A stretch of DNA of 64,000 bases, from assembly GCF_026151205.1 (NCBI RefSeq), contig NC_087073.1:21850270-21914269 (forward strand), written 5' to 3'. A program made the position numbers and the translations under genes. The notes beneath the pieces are model-generated. The model saw only the letters and a program-made list of their open reading frames with translations. It was not told the DNA's origin and did no database searches. Origin of the DNA: Bolinopsis microptera. Lineage: Eukaryota; Ctenophora; Tentaculata; Lobata; Bolinopsidae. Below, one piece after another: positions 24,748 through 39,700 of the stretch; within the stretch, counting starts at the first letter, position 1, and every line of letters starts with the position of its first letter.

Positions 24748-27700
24748 CACCCTGATTTTTTTGTGAAACTTGGTTTCGAGATAGCAGTTGACCAACAAAC
24801 TAGGACCAGTGACCAAACTTTTGAGGGGGTCCCTGACCCCAACCGCCAAACGGTGCCTGCGGGGCAGCCACGCTGGTCCAAATTAGGCCCAATTTAGCCA
24901 AATACCGTGAACATGCCCAAAATCCAGAGTTTAGGTGCTCTACTTGTAGCTAGTGGTCCCCTGAACTCGTATATGAATTTCCATCAAGATTGGACAAAAA
25001 ATGACTGAGTTATGAGCAAAAAACCATATGACCATATTTGGGCATACGCATCAAATTTGATCGATTTTGGCCCATATATTAGTCAAATATCAATATTTTT
25101 GAACGAAACCAACTTTATATGGAAGGTAAGCATATACTATATACTACACATTCTCTATGATTATCAGCTCAGTATCTACCTAACTGTGGGTTCTGTGTTC
25201 AAATAATCGCAAAAAAGGAACAAAATTGCCCATATCTCAGTTCGCGATATTTGCAAAACTGATTTCGCTCAAAACAATAGAACTCAATAGGGTTTCAATA
25301 TTTTTACATGAAATTTTCAGAATCAACGTACAATCGCATTTCAACCTTAAGTTTTGGGACAGAATTTTGAGTTAGGCCTTTAAAAAAATTTGGCGGCCAA
25401 ATTCTGAATTTCGCATTGCGAATTTTGGAATTTGGCCGCCCCCCTTAAGTAAAAGTCTATATAATAGAATATAGAAAACAAAATAGCCTACTACTACTAT
25501 GAAAGCTTAATAACAAACTGTGAAAGAGTGGTTAACGTAAATAAAACTATTCCGACACAACCAAAGAAATAGCTCTCGCAAAAGGTAACATGCATATTAT
25601 TGCATAAGGAATTATAAGGAGGCCTAGCACACTATAATCTACATGAAGTCATAAAATGTAAAACTATGCCAGTGTCTGAGGATACACATTACACGCTGAC
25701 TGACTATTATTATTAATAAATAACTTAAGATATCTATGCAAGATCTTCCGTTAAAAAGTCTGGGTAATCAGTTTATCAATTAATAATTTAATTTTAACAT
25801 CATTAATAAGTTCAGTAACCACTGAGGAGGATTTGCATATCCTATACAGTTCGTCTACAAATATTCCATACGAATGTTTTACAGGTACGTTGGAGCGTAA
25901 AAGTACCGACTTTCAAACTGAAATCACGTCATTTGTCATTATATAACAAACGCTCATAATTACAGGATTATTATTATATTTATTATTATCAAACTTTACA
26001 CAAATCCAAAGTAGTTACTAAGAACATCCTAAAGACCTCCACTTAAAAGACTTGTAGAACTAAAAACTTACTATAAAGTGGAATTACATTGCAAAGAGCA
26101 TACAAGTTCTTGTTGCTGATGATGCGGGGATAGGTCATGTTGATGATACGTCTTAGATGTTTGCGTTGACACACATCAACTTTATTGATAATGTTCTGTG
26201 GAGCTGCCCAGCTGTTACAGTTGTACAATAAAACAGGGGTAACAAATGCTTCATACAGCTTGATTTTTACAGGAAGAGAAATGCGGGATTTCTCTGCCCA
26301 TACCTTGCTGTATTTCTCAAAGGCAACGTAAGCAAGGATGCATCGGCGAGAGATATCAGCCTTACTGCAGAGCTTGGATCCAAGAGAAATAGTGTTGCGC
26401 CAGGGCTCTCTGTTCTTCACGGGTTCACCCTTGGCGTCTACCTCGTCCTTATCTGCAATGTAGAAGTGGACATGTTCTGTTTTGTCCTCGTTCACAAACA
26501 GGTTCCATTCTTCAAGGATCTCCTTACATATGGGCAGCATTTCTTTAAGAGTTTCCTCATCCTCATCTGCAAAATTGCCATCGTCGGCGTATTCCCATTC
26601 AATAGGCATGAGGGTCTCGGGGTTGAACGGTGGGTTAGGCCGAATGGTAATCACTACTGCACGGAAGTGATACATAGCTCCAGCAAAGTACAGTGTGAAG
26701 AATGCACCAGATGCAGCATCACCTTGAAACGAACCCTCGGATGTTTCAAACTCTAAGGAAATGGTGTTGTTGATTTTTATTCTCAATTTGGTGTTGGAGA
26801 GCAAGTATCTCGCCAAACGAATGTCATCCTCACAACAATCAGCACCAGCCAAAAGTTCCAGGATAACTGATCTCTTTATGGTATCGAAGGCCGAGCTCAT
26901 GTCGATTCCCATCTTGTGGAACTCCCATCTCTTCTCTTTCACAACAGAATTAGGATATAATTAATGCTCATAATTACAGGATTAAGATATAATTAATGCT
27001 CATAATTACAGGATTAGGATATAATTAACGCTCATAATTACAGGATTAGGATATAATTAATGCTCATAATTACAGCTACTAACTACTTCTCAGTAACTAC
27101 AGCAAGACACGCCCGATACCTGACAACACTACTAAACATCACGTTGGACCGGTACAATTGGAGGAGGTTATTAACATATTTGACATGGTGAGACTGCTGC
27201 AGTACGACCCTAACTGCGTGATTCAAAGCGAGTTACCTCTTCCAATGGAACAGATGGGACAGGTACTGGTTACTTTTAGTTACTTTTAGTTACTTTTAGT
27301 TACTTTTAGTTACTTTTAGTTACTTTTAGTTACTTTTAGTTACTTTTAGTTACTTTTAGTTACTTTTAGTTACTTTTAGTTACTTTTAGTTACTTTTAGT
27401 TACTTTTGGTTACTTTTAGTTACTTTTAGTTACTTTTAGTTACTTTTAAGCTTCAACTCGGAAACATCGGTTCCTACCATACCCATATTTGATATTTGTC
27501 TCCGATTATTAACTGGCAAAAATCTGTACTATAAATATTATAAATTTTAGCATAAAGTGCTCTAAAAGTGTATTGGTCAATAATAATAATGAAAAGGTTA
27601 ATTTTATTCAATTTCAAAGCAGCGAATTTTACGATTTGTCTGTTTGCTGCACTGCAACCTTAAACTGTTGAAAACCATGTAATTTTGATTAAGAGTTTTA

Positions 27701-30700
27701 TTAGGGTGTTACCATTATGAAATAATGTAACAACACGTTTCAGAATCACGGATTTGTTGTCTACCAAACTATGATACCGGAGGAAATACCTCTACCAGCA
27801 GCTATTGACATAGACCTTTACGGAGACAGGTACATACCAAGAGGCAGGCAATGGGAACTCGCCAGCCCACGGCAACATTTAATATATTGACAAAACCCCG
27901 TAACATAACAAGAGATGAGATCTGGCAATATTACACCTCAGATAAATGAAAAGTAATGATAAAGTATTATATTTAGTTATAACTAAACACTTGCAAATAT
28001 AAAATAGAATATAAAATATAATATAAAATATAATATAAAATATAATATAATCTACTATGACCTATAAGAACAGCGGAGAATTAAAACGACTAAAAACGCC
28101 ACGTGTCTTAAATGTTACAGCAGCGAACAAAATTGACCCTACTCGTTAATAGTAATATAAATAAATAATTGTAAATACATTTTTTACCAAGTACTGCAGT
28201 CAGCTTTTCAAGTCAATTTTACATCATTTTATTTGCAATTTGAGGACATAGTAAAGTTAAATAATTTTTTAAGCATTCCGAAAATCTATCGGAAATTATT
28301 TCCAGCTTGCCCCTTCATTAAAATATTGCAATTGAGGTTAATGCTTTTTTAGAATAATTTGGTTTAAAAAACGATTTTTGTAATTTAGTATTCTCTGGTG
28401 TTGGGGCATCCTCAGAAGCAACATATTATACAATATAATTGCAGCCAAATTTTGCGAAATGTACGGCAAATTTTATTCAATTAGATTGGTATTTCTGTGA
28501 TGGAAAGTTACTCATTGGGTTAGTTTAATAGTTCTTTAACGAAGGAGTAATTATTTTAAGGCCCGTTTTAAATTTTAGATCTTTAGTTAACTGGATGATA
28601 AAAGGGACCTTCTGGTTTTGCTGACGTCAGCAAAACCATAATATTTACACGGTAACCATGGCAACTGTTGCTGACGTCAGCAAAAATACTTGAATTTTAG
28701 CCAACTTTTAAATCAATTTGGTTAGCAATACTCCTCGTGTAAAATCATCTCCGAAGAAATAACAGTCTGGTTACATTCTGTCTAAAACTTTGACTCGCCA
28801 GCGATTGAATAATCGAGCACTGATGGTGATACTGCACTAGTGTATTTAGTTTAATAATTATGTAAGGAAGGGGCTAAATCAGCTACTGAGCACTGCGTAC
28901 TACTACTATATTATATAATATAAATATAATAATATTATTTAATATATATACAGGGTTTACGTAATGACAGAAGACGGTGAAGTACAGATCAGTTCCCGAA
29001 ACCGCCCTTACAAAACCTTCTCATTTAGTCGCAGGAAGCTTTACATCCTGGTTGAAGACAACGGTACGTAGTGTAATAACTCAACTTTAATATTACTCAA
29101 CTTTATGTCATGTTAGTTGTGTCAGTGAACACTGTAGCACATTTACATAACCGAAAGAGTCATTTCCCCAGACAATATGCGACTAAGAAACACTAAACAG
29201 TCTATAGTAGATTACGTCCAGACACCAGTAAAACGCATAGAAACATAACAATAACAAGATCATGTGCCTGTCTTTACTTATTTTCAGGGACAAAAGGAAA
29301 TCGCGGCATGTACGGAATCGCGATTTTTCCCATTATTTGCGACAAATTTTATGTATAGTTTAATGTATAGCCTGTTAAAATTCGCGGTATCGCGATTTTT
29401 GGCCAAAACAATCGCGAAACCCTTTTGTCCCTGCTTATTTTAGCTAAAAATGGTAACAGTTGCCATGGTTACCGTGTAAATATTAACAGTTGCCACGGTT
29501 ACCGTGTAAATATTAACAGTTGCCATGGTTACCGTATAAATATTAACAGTTGCCATGGTTACCGTGTAAATATTAACAGTTGCCATGGTTACTGTGTAAA
29601 TATTAACAGTTGCCATGGTTACCGTGTAAATATCAACAGTTGCCATGGTTACCGTATAAATATTAACAGTTGCCATGGTTACCGTATAAATATTAACAGT
29701 TGCCATGGTTACCGTGTAAATATTAACAGTTGCCATGGTTACCGTGTAAATATTAACAGTTGCCATGGTTACCGTGTAAATATTAACAGTTGCCATGGTT
29801 ACCGTGTAAATATTAACAGTTGCCATGGTTACCGTGTAAATATTAACAGTTGCCATGGTTACCGTGTAAATATTAACAGTTGCCATGGTTACCGTGTAAA
29901 TATTAACAGTTGCCATGGTTACCGTGTAAATATTAACACTTGCCATGGTTACCGTGTAAATATTAACACTTGCCATGGTTACCGTGTAAATATTAACAGT
30001 TGCCATGGTTACCGTGTAAATATTTACAGTTGCCATGGTTACCGTGTAAATATTAACAGTTGCCATGGTTACCGTGTAAATATTAACAGTTGCCATGGTT
30101 ACCGTGTAAATATTTACAGTTGCCATGGTTACAGTGTAAATATTAACAGTTGCCATGGTTACCGTGTAAATATTTACAGTTGCCATGGTTACCGTGTAAA
30201 TATTAACAGTTGCTATGGTTACCGTGTAAATATTAACAGTTGCCATGGTTACCGTGTAAATATTAACAGTTGCCATGGTTACCGTGTAAATATTAACAGT
30301 TGCCATGGTTACCGTGTAAATATTTACAGTTGCCATGGTTACCGTGTAAATATTTACAGTTGCCATGGTTACCGTGTAAATATTAACAGTTGCCATGGTT
30401 ACCGTGTAAATATTAACAGTTGCCATGGTTACCGTGTAAATATTAACAGTTGCCATGGTTACCGTGTAAATATTAACAGTTGCAATGATTACCGTGTAAA
30501 TATTAACAGTTGCCATGGTTACCGTGTAAATATTAACAGCTGCCATGGTTACCGTGTAAATATTAACAGCTGCCATGGTTACCGTGTAAATATTTACAGT
30601 TGCCATGGTTACCGTGTAAATATTAACAGTTGCCATGGTTACCGTGTAAATATTAACAGTTGCCATGGTTACCGTGTAAATATTAACAGTTGCCATGGTT

Positions 30701-33700
30701 ACCGTGTAAATATTGACAGTTGCCATGGTTACCGTGTATGGTTACCGTGTAAATATTAACAGTTGCCATGGTTACCGTGTAAATATTAACAGATGCCATG
30801 ATTACCGTGTAAATATTAACAGTTGCCATGGTTACCGTGTAAATATTAACAGTTGCCATGGTTACCGTGTAAATATTAACAGTTGCCATGGTTACCGTGT
30901 AAATATTAACACTTGCCATGGTTACCGTGTAAATATTAACAGTTGCCATGGTTACCGTGTAAATATTAACACTTGCCATGGTTACCGTGTAAATATTAAC
31001 ACTTGCCATTGTTACCGTGTAAATATTAACACTTGCCATGGTTACCGTGTAAATATTAACAGTTGCAATGATTACGTGTAAATATTAACACTTGCCATGG
31101 TTACCGTGTAAATATTAACAGTTGCCATGGTTACCGTGTAAATATTAACAGTTGCCATGGTTACCGTGTAAATATTAACAGTTGCCATGGGGTTACAGTT
31201 GTAAATTATGCTTCTAACAGTGTGCCATGGGTTTACCGTGTAAATTTTTACTGTTGCAGATCTGGTTTCCGTGCTAAATATTAACAGTTGCCATGGGTTC
31301 CGTATAATTGTAACAGTTGACATGGTGACCGTGTAAATATTAAACATCTTGCCATGGTTTTACCGGGTAAAATATTAACACGTGCCATGGTTACCGTGTA
31401 ATTACTGTTGATAACTGTTGCCATGGTTACAGTGGTATATAGTTACTGTTGCATGGTTACCGGGGTAAAGAGGTTATCAGGTGCCTTGGTTTACCGTGTT
31501 GGTAATTATGAACACTTGCCATGGTTACCGGGTATATATAGTTTATCAGTGGCCATGGGGACGGGCCCCCGTCGGATTAGAAATCTAACTCTTCAACTTA
31601 ATTATAAACAATTAAACAACCATAAAAAAGAAAGAATAAAACCCCCCCCCCCCCCCCCCCCCCCCACAAAATAAATATAAACCCAAACACTAACGCCCCA
31701 AAAATATTGAACAGTGGCCTAGGGTTCCCGTGATTATTTATTAACAGTTGCCATGGTAACGGGTTAATCTTTATCTGTTGACATGGTTACCGTGGTAAAT
31801 GTTCTATCAGTTGCCATTGGTTACCGTGTAAATAGAATCTGCTGCCATGGTTACCGTGTTATTTATTAACTAGTTGCCAAGTGGTTACCGTTGTAAATAT
31901 TAACAGCTGCCATGGTTAACGTGTAAATTATTATCACGTGGCCATGGGTTACCGGGGATCAATATATATCTAAATATTTAACACTTGCCATGGTTACGGG
32001 TAAATATTAACAGTTACCATGGTTACTGTCCTGTTGATAAAAAGATGATACAGTTGCCATGGTTACAGTGGTAATTAAGTGAACAGTTGCCATGGTGTAC
32101 CGTGGAAATATTAACAGTGCCATGGTTACCGTGATTAAGATTATCAGATGGACATGGGTGACCGGGTAATATGATTGGACTGGGCCATGGTGTCCGCGAG
32201 GTTACCGGTATAATCAACTATTAATTTTAAACTCCACAAAAAACCCCAAAATCCATTCAAATTTAAAACCATTCACAAAAATCCAACTAAATAACATAAT
32301 ATTATCTGTTGCCTTGGTTACACGTGTAAAATTTAACTAGTTGCCATGGGTTTCCGTGGAAATATATCAGGGGAAGCCATGGGTACCGGGGTTCTATTGT
32401 CAGGTGGCCTTGGTGACAGTGTAATATTAGTTAAACTCGTGGCCATGGGGTATTCCGGGCGATTGTTAGTTAACAGTTGCCCTTGGTGTACCGGGGAATT
32501 TATAGGTTTCAGGCTGCCATGGACTAACCGTGTCATTAGTATACACTGGCCCTGGGTGTACCGGGTAAATATGTTACTGGCGGCCCAGGGTTACCGGGCT
32601 TTATATGTACAAGGGGCCTTGGGTGACCGTGTTTATTGTTCCTGGTGCCAGGTGTTTACGTGACAATATTTACATGTTGCCAAGGGTTTGTCCGGGTTTT
32701 GTAGATACACAATACCTTGCAATGCTGACGTGTGTAATAGCTATAAGTTGCCATGTCTTGACCTGCGTTTAATTAGTATTCTGTTAGCCACGTTTACAGT
32801 GTAATAATTGTTATGTGTGGCAAGGGGTATCCGGGGTCACAAGTTGTTCTGGTGACTGGGTTAACGTTGTAAATTTATGAACACATGCAAGGCGTGACGT
32901 TTTGTGTCAAACTTTGAATCTGGTGCCGGGTACCGGTGGTTATAAAAGATTTTCCTGGGGCCTGGGCGGACCGGGGATATAATACAGTAGGGGACTGGGG
33001 GTACAGGGGTTTGCATGTTGATCAAAAGATCTAATAAAAAAAATAATTAACCTCCTCCATCCCCATTGGATAAGGTGGCCTTGGTTACCGTGTAAATATT
33101 AAACTTGACATGTTGACACGGGGAATGTGTTTCATGTATGGACTGGCCGTACCGTGTAATTTTTAACTGGTGCCTTGGTTACAGTGGAAATATTTATCAG
33201 TGGCCAGCGGGCCTCCGTGGTTTTATATGATTCTCCTGCAATGGGTTACAGGGTTTATGTGTTCCTGTGGCCTGGGGGTTGATCAAGGGGAAAGTGGTTA
33301 TGGGGACCATGGTTAACGTGTGAAATTTGTACATCGTTGCCTTGCGTTACCGTGTAAACATTAACAAGGTTGCCCTGGTTACCCGTGTAAAAGATTCAAC
33401 AGTTTGCCATGGATACCGTGTAAATATAAACAGTTGCCATTGTTACCGTGAAATATTAACAGTTGCCATTGTTACCGTGTAAAAAATTAACAGTTGCCAT
33501 GGTTACCGTGTAAATATTAACACTTTTGCCATGGCTTACCGTGTTAAAATATTACAGTTGCCATGGTTACCGTTGTAAATATTAACAGTTGCCATGGTTA
33601 CCGTTGGTAAATAATTGCCATGGTTACCGTGTAAATATTAACAGTTGCCATGGTTACCGTGTAAATATTAACAGTTGCCATGGTTACCGTGTAAATATTA

Positions 33701-36700
33701 ACAGTTGCCATGGTTACCGTGTAAATATTAACAGTTGCCATGGTTACCGTGTAAATATTAACAGTTGCCATGGTTACCGTGTAAATATTAACAGTTGCCA
33801 TGGTTACCGTGTAAATATTAACAGTTGCCATGGTTACCGTGTAAATATTAACAGTTGCCATGGTTACCGTGTAAATATTAACAGTTGCCATTGAAGGCCA
33901 TGGTTACCGTGTAAATATTAACAGTTGCCATGGTTACCGTGTAAATATTAACAGTTGCCATGGTTACCGTGTAAATATTAACACTTGCCATGGTTACCGT
34001 GTAAATATTAACAGTTGCCATGGTTACCGTGTAAATATTAACAGTTGCCATGGTTACCGTGTAAATATTAACAGTTGCCATGGTTACCGTGTAAATATTA
34101 ACAGTTGCCATGGTTACCGTGTAAATATTAACAGTTGCCATGGTTACCGTGTAAATATTAACAGTTGCCATGGTTACCGTGTAAATATTAACAGTTGCCA
34201 TGGTTACCGTGTAAATATTAACAGTTGCCATGGTTACCGTGTAAATATTAACAGTTGCCATGGTTACCGTGTAAATATTAACAGTTGCCATGGTTACCGT
34301 GTAAATATTAACAGTTGCCATGGTTACCGTGTAAATATTAACAGTTGCCATGGTTACCGTGTAAATATTAACAGTTGCCATGGTTACCGTGTAAATATTA
34401 ACAGTTGCCATGGTTACCGTGTAAATATTAACAGTTGCCATGGTTACCGTGTAAATATTAACAGTTGCCATGGTTACCGTGTAAATATTAACAGTTGCCA
34501 TGGTTACCGTGTAAATATTAACAGTTGCCATGGTTACCGTGTAAATATTAACAGTTGCCATGGTTACCGTGTAAATATTAACAGTTGCCATGGTTACCGT
34601 GTAAATATTAACACTTGCCATGGTTACCGTGTAAATATTAACAGTTGCCATGCTTACCGTGTAAATATTAACACTTGCCATGGTTACCGTGTAAATATTA
34701 ACAGTTGCCATGCTTACCGTGTAAATATTAACACTTGCCATGGTTACCGTGTAAATATTAACAGTTGCCATGGTTACCGTGTAAATATTAACAGTTGCCA
34801 TGGTTACCGTGTAAACATTAACAGTTGCCATGGTTACCGTGTAAATATTAACACTTGCCATGGTTACCGTGTAAACATTAACAGTTGCCATGGTTACCGT
34901 GTAAATATTAACACTTGCCATGGTTACCGTGTAAATATTAACAGTTGCCATGGTTACCGTGTAAACATTAACAGTTGCCATGGTTACCGTGTAAATATTA
35001 ACACTTGCCATGGTTACCGTGTAAATATTAACAGTTGCCATGGTTACCGTGTAAATATTAACAGTTGCCATGGTTACCGTGTAAATATTAACAGTTGCCA
35101 TGGTTACCGTGTAAATATTAACAGTTGCTATGGTTACCGTGTAAATATTAACAGTTGCCATGGTTACCGTGTAAATATTAACAGTTGCCATGGTTACCGT
35201 GTAAACATTAACACTTGCCATGGTTACCGTGTAAATATTAACAGTTGCCATGGTTACCGTGTAAATATTAACAGTTGCCATGGTTACCGTGTAAATATTA
35301 ACACTTGCCATGGTTACCGTGTAAATATTAACAGTTGCCATGGTTACCGTGTAAATATTAACAGTTGCCATGGTTACCGTGTAAATATTAACAGTTGCCA
35401 TGGTTACCGTGTAAATATTAACAGTTGCCATGGTTACCGTGTAAATATTAACAGTTGCCATGGTTACTGTGTAAATATTAACAGTTGCCATGGTTACCGT
35501 GTAAATATTAACAGTTGCCATGGTTACTGTGTAAATATTAACAGTTGCCATGGTTACTGTGTAAATATTAACAGTTGCCATGGTTACTGTGTAAATATTA
35601 ACAGTTGCCATGGTTACCGTGTAAATATTAACACTTGCCATGGTTACTGTGTAAATATTAACACTTGCCATGGTTTCCGTGTAAATATTAACAGTTGCCA
35701 TGGTTACTGTGTAAATATTAACAGTTGCCATGGTTACCGTGTAAATATTAACAGTTGCCATGGTTACTGTGTAAATATTAACAGTTGCCATGGTTACCGT
35801 GTAAATATTAACAGTTGCCATGGTTACCGTGTAAATATTAACAGTTGCCATGGTTACTGTGTAAATATTAACAGTTGCCATGGTTACCGTGTAAATATTA
35901 ACAGTTGCCATGGTTACTGTGTAAATATTAACAGTTGCCATGGTTACCGTGTAAATATTAACACTTGCCATGGTTACCGTGTAAATATTAACAGTTGCCA
36001 TGGTTACTGTGTAAATATTAACAGTTGCCATGGTTACCGTGTAAATATTAACAGTTGCCATGGTTACCGTGTAAATATTAACAGTTGCCATGGTTACTGT
36101 GTAAATATTAACAGTTGCCATGGTTACCGTGTAAATATTAACAGTTGCCATGATTACAGCGTAAATATTAACACTTGCCATGATTACAGCGTAAATATTA
36201 ACAGTTGCCATGGTTACCGTGTAAATATTAACACTTGCCATGGTTACCGTGTAAATATTAACAGTTGCCATGGTTACCGTGTAAATATTAACAGTTGCCA
36301 TGGTTACCGTGTAAATATTAACACTTGCCATGGTTACCGTGTAAATATTAACAGTTGCCATGGTTACCGTGTAAATATTAACAGTTGCCATGGTTACTGT
36401 GTAAATATTAACACTTGCCATGGTTACCGTGTAAATATTAACAGTTGCCATGATTACAGCGTAAATATTAACAGTTGCCATGATTACAGCGTAAATATTA
36501 ACAGTTGCCATGGTTACCGTGTAAATATTAACAGTTGCCATGGTTACTGTGTAAATATTAACACTTGCCATGGTTACCGTGTAAATATTAACAGTTGCCA
36601 TGGTTACCGTGTAAATATTAACAGTTGCCATGATTACAGCGTAAATATTAACAGTTGCCATGGTTACCGTGTAAATATTAACAGTTGCCATGGTTACTGT

Positions 36701-39700
36701 GTAAATATTAACACTTGCCATGGTTACCGTGTAAATATTAACACTTGCCATGGTTACCGTGTAAATATTAACAGTTGCCATGGTTACCGTGTAAATATTA
36801 ACAGTTGCCATGGTTACTGTGTAAATATTAACACTTGCCATGGTTACCGTGTAAATATTAACACTTGCCATGGTTACCGTGTAAACATTAACAGTTGCCA
36901 TGGTTACTGTGTAAATATTAACAGTTGCCACGATTACCGTGTAAATTTTAACAGTTGCCATGGTTACCGTGTAAATATTAACAGTTGCCATGGTTACCGT
37001 GTAAATATTAACAGTTGCCATGGTTACCGTGTAAATATTAACAGTTGCCATGGTTACCGTGTAAATATTAACAGTTGCCATGGTTACCGTGTAAATATTA
37101 ACAGTTGCCATGGTTACCGTGTAAATATTAACAGTTGCCATGGTTACCGTGTAAATATTAACAGTTGCCATGGTTACCGTGTAAATATTGACAGTTGCCA
37201 TGGTTACCGTGTAAATATTAACACTTGCCATGGTTACCGTGTAAATATTAACAGTTGCCATGGTTACCGTGTAAATATTAACAGTTGCCATGGTTACCGT
37301 GTAAATATTAACAGTTGCCATGGTTACCGTGTAAATATTAACAGTTGCCATGGTTACCGTGTAAATATTAACACTTGCCATGGTTACCGTGTAAATATTA
37401 ACAGTTGCCATGGTTACCGTGTAAATATTAACAGTTGCCATGTGCCATGATTACCGCGTAAATATTAACAGTTGCCACGATTACCGTGTAAATTTTAACA
37501 GTTGCCATGGTTACCGTGTAAATATTAACAGTTGCCATGGTTACCGTGTAAATATTAACAGTTGCCATGGTTACCGTGTAAATATTAACAGTTGCCATGG
37601 TTACCGTGTAAATATTAACAGTTGCCATGGTTACCGTGTAAATATTAACAGTTGCCATGGTTACCGTGTAAATATTAACAGCTGCCATGGTTACCGTGTA
37701 AATATTTACAGTTGCCATGGTTACCGTGTAAATATTAACAGTTGCCATGGTTACCGTGTAAATATTAACAGTTGCCATGGTTACTGTGTAAATATTAACA
37801 GTTGCCATGGTTACCGTGTAAATATTAACAGTTGCCATGGTTACCGTGTAAATATTAACAGTTGCCATGGTTACCGTGTAAATATTAACAGTTGCCATGG
37901 TAACTTACAGGACACAGCAACACTGGTCACGTGAGATACTCCTACAAATATTACCAGAAGGGAATAATTGGGAACGTTACAGCTAATGGCCAGGTTTGGA
38001 GCCCAATATTTGAAGATCTCATAATTTGCAAGCCCCACGGCCCTATTTTATTATTCACCATATGAAATTAAATTGCTACTCCATATACCACACTCAAATA
38101 TGTTTACTTTTTTCAGGTTCTATCAGGCTGGAAAGCGTTTCTTATTTCCAATTTCCTGCCACGTGGTCCTTATGAAGGCACTCCAGAAGAAGCTTCTAAG
38201 TGCAGCTGGAGGGCACTTGTAGCAAAACACGGAAAGAGGCGTGATGAGGCAGGAGAAGAGGTAGAGAGAGAGGTAGGGAGAGGTTTCATCCCTACCTTCT
38301 ACAGAGCTACCAGTCCTCTTTTACTAGAGAGTGATACATATGTAGACACACAAGGTTGGGGGAAGGGTATTCTCATGGTTCTTTATAACAAAGCTACTCA
38401 AACGGACGACATTAACCTTGGCAGGTCAGCGATCACTTTTATTTGTTACGTGTTAACGTTTTATGTAGATCTTCTGGGACGTCAAAAATACTTAAATTTT
38501 TGCCAAAATTTTAATCAATTTGGTTAGCAATAATCCCCGGGTAAAAAATTCTGTCCCAGGTATTGGCCACTAGCAGGTCCCCAGAAGAGACACTACTAAC
38601 AAAGTACTGTCCCAGGTATTGGCCACTAGCAGGTCCCCAGAAGAGACACCACTAACAAAGTACTGTCCCAGGTATTGGCCACTAGCAGGTCCCCAGAAGA
38701 GACACCACTAACAAAGTACTGTCCCAGGTATTGGCCACTAGCAGGTCCCCAGAAGAGACACTACTAACAAAGTACTGTCCCAGGTATTGGCCACTAGCAG
38801 GTCCCCAGAAGAGACACCACTAACAAAGTACTGTCCCAGGTATTGGCCACTAGCAGGTCCCCAGAAGAGACACCACTAACAAAGTACTGTCCCAGGTATT
38901 GGCCACTAGCAGGTCCCCAGAAGAGACACCACTAACAAAGTACTGTCCCAGGTATTGGCCACTAGCAGGTCCCCAGAAGAGACACCACTAACAAAGTACT
39001 GTCCCAGGTATTGGCCACTAGCAGGTCCCCAGAAGAGACACTACTAACAAAGTACTGTCCCAGGTATTGGCCACTAGCAGGTCCCCAGAAGAGACACCAC
39101 TAACAAAGTACTGTCCCAGGTATTGGCCACTAGCAGGTCCCCAGAAGAGACACCACTAACAAAGTACTGTCCCAGGTATTGGCCACTAGCAGGTCCCCAG
39201 AAGAGACACTACTAACAAAGTACTGTCCCAGGTATTGGCCACTAGCAGGTCCCCAGAAGAGACACTACTAACAAAGTACTGTCCCAGGTATTGGCCACTA
39301 GCAGGTCCCCAGAAGAGACACTACTAACAAAGTACTGTCCCAGGTATTGGCCACTAGCAGGTCCCCAGAAGAGACACTACTAACAAAGTACTGTCCCAGG
39401 TATTGGCCACTAGCAGGTCCCCAGAAGAGACACCACTAACAAAGTACTGTCCCAGGTATTGGCCACTAGCAGGTCCCCAGAAGAGACACTACTAACAAAG
39501 TACTGTCCCAGGTATTGGCCACTAGCAGGTCCCCAGAAGAGACACCACTAACAAAGTACTGTCCCAGGTATTGGCCACTAGCAGGTCCCCAGAAGAGACA
39601 CTACTAACAAAGTACTGTCCCAGGTATTGGCCACTAGCAGGTCCCCAGAAGAGACACCACTAACAAAGTACTGTCCCAGGTATTGGCCACTAGCAGGTCC

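Noticed and set aside
33878-37441. Minus-strand frame of 1187 aa and similar frames in the 30-bp array
   Set aside because: A 30-bp period keeps any stop-free frame open for the whole array. The sequence is only repeats of ATVNIYTVTM-type units, with no conserved domain.
29447-37905. CRISPR-like regular 30-bp repeats
   Set aside because: Units are contiguous with no spacers, and the context is a eukaryotic intron.
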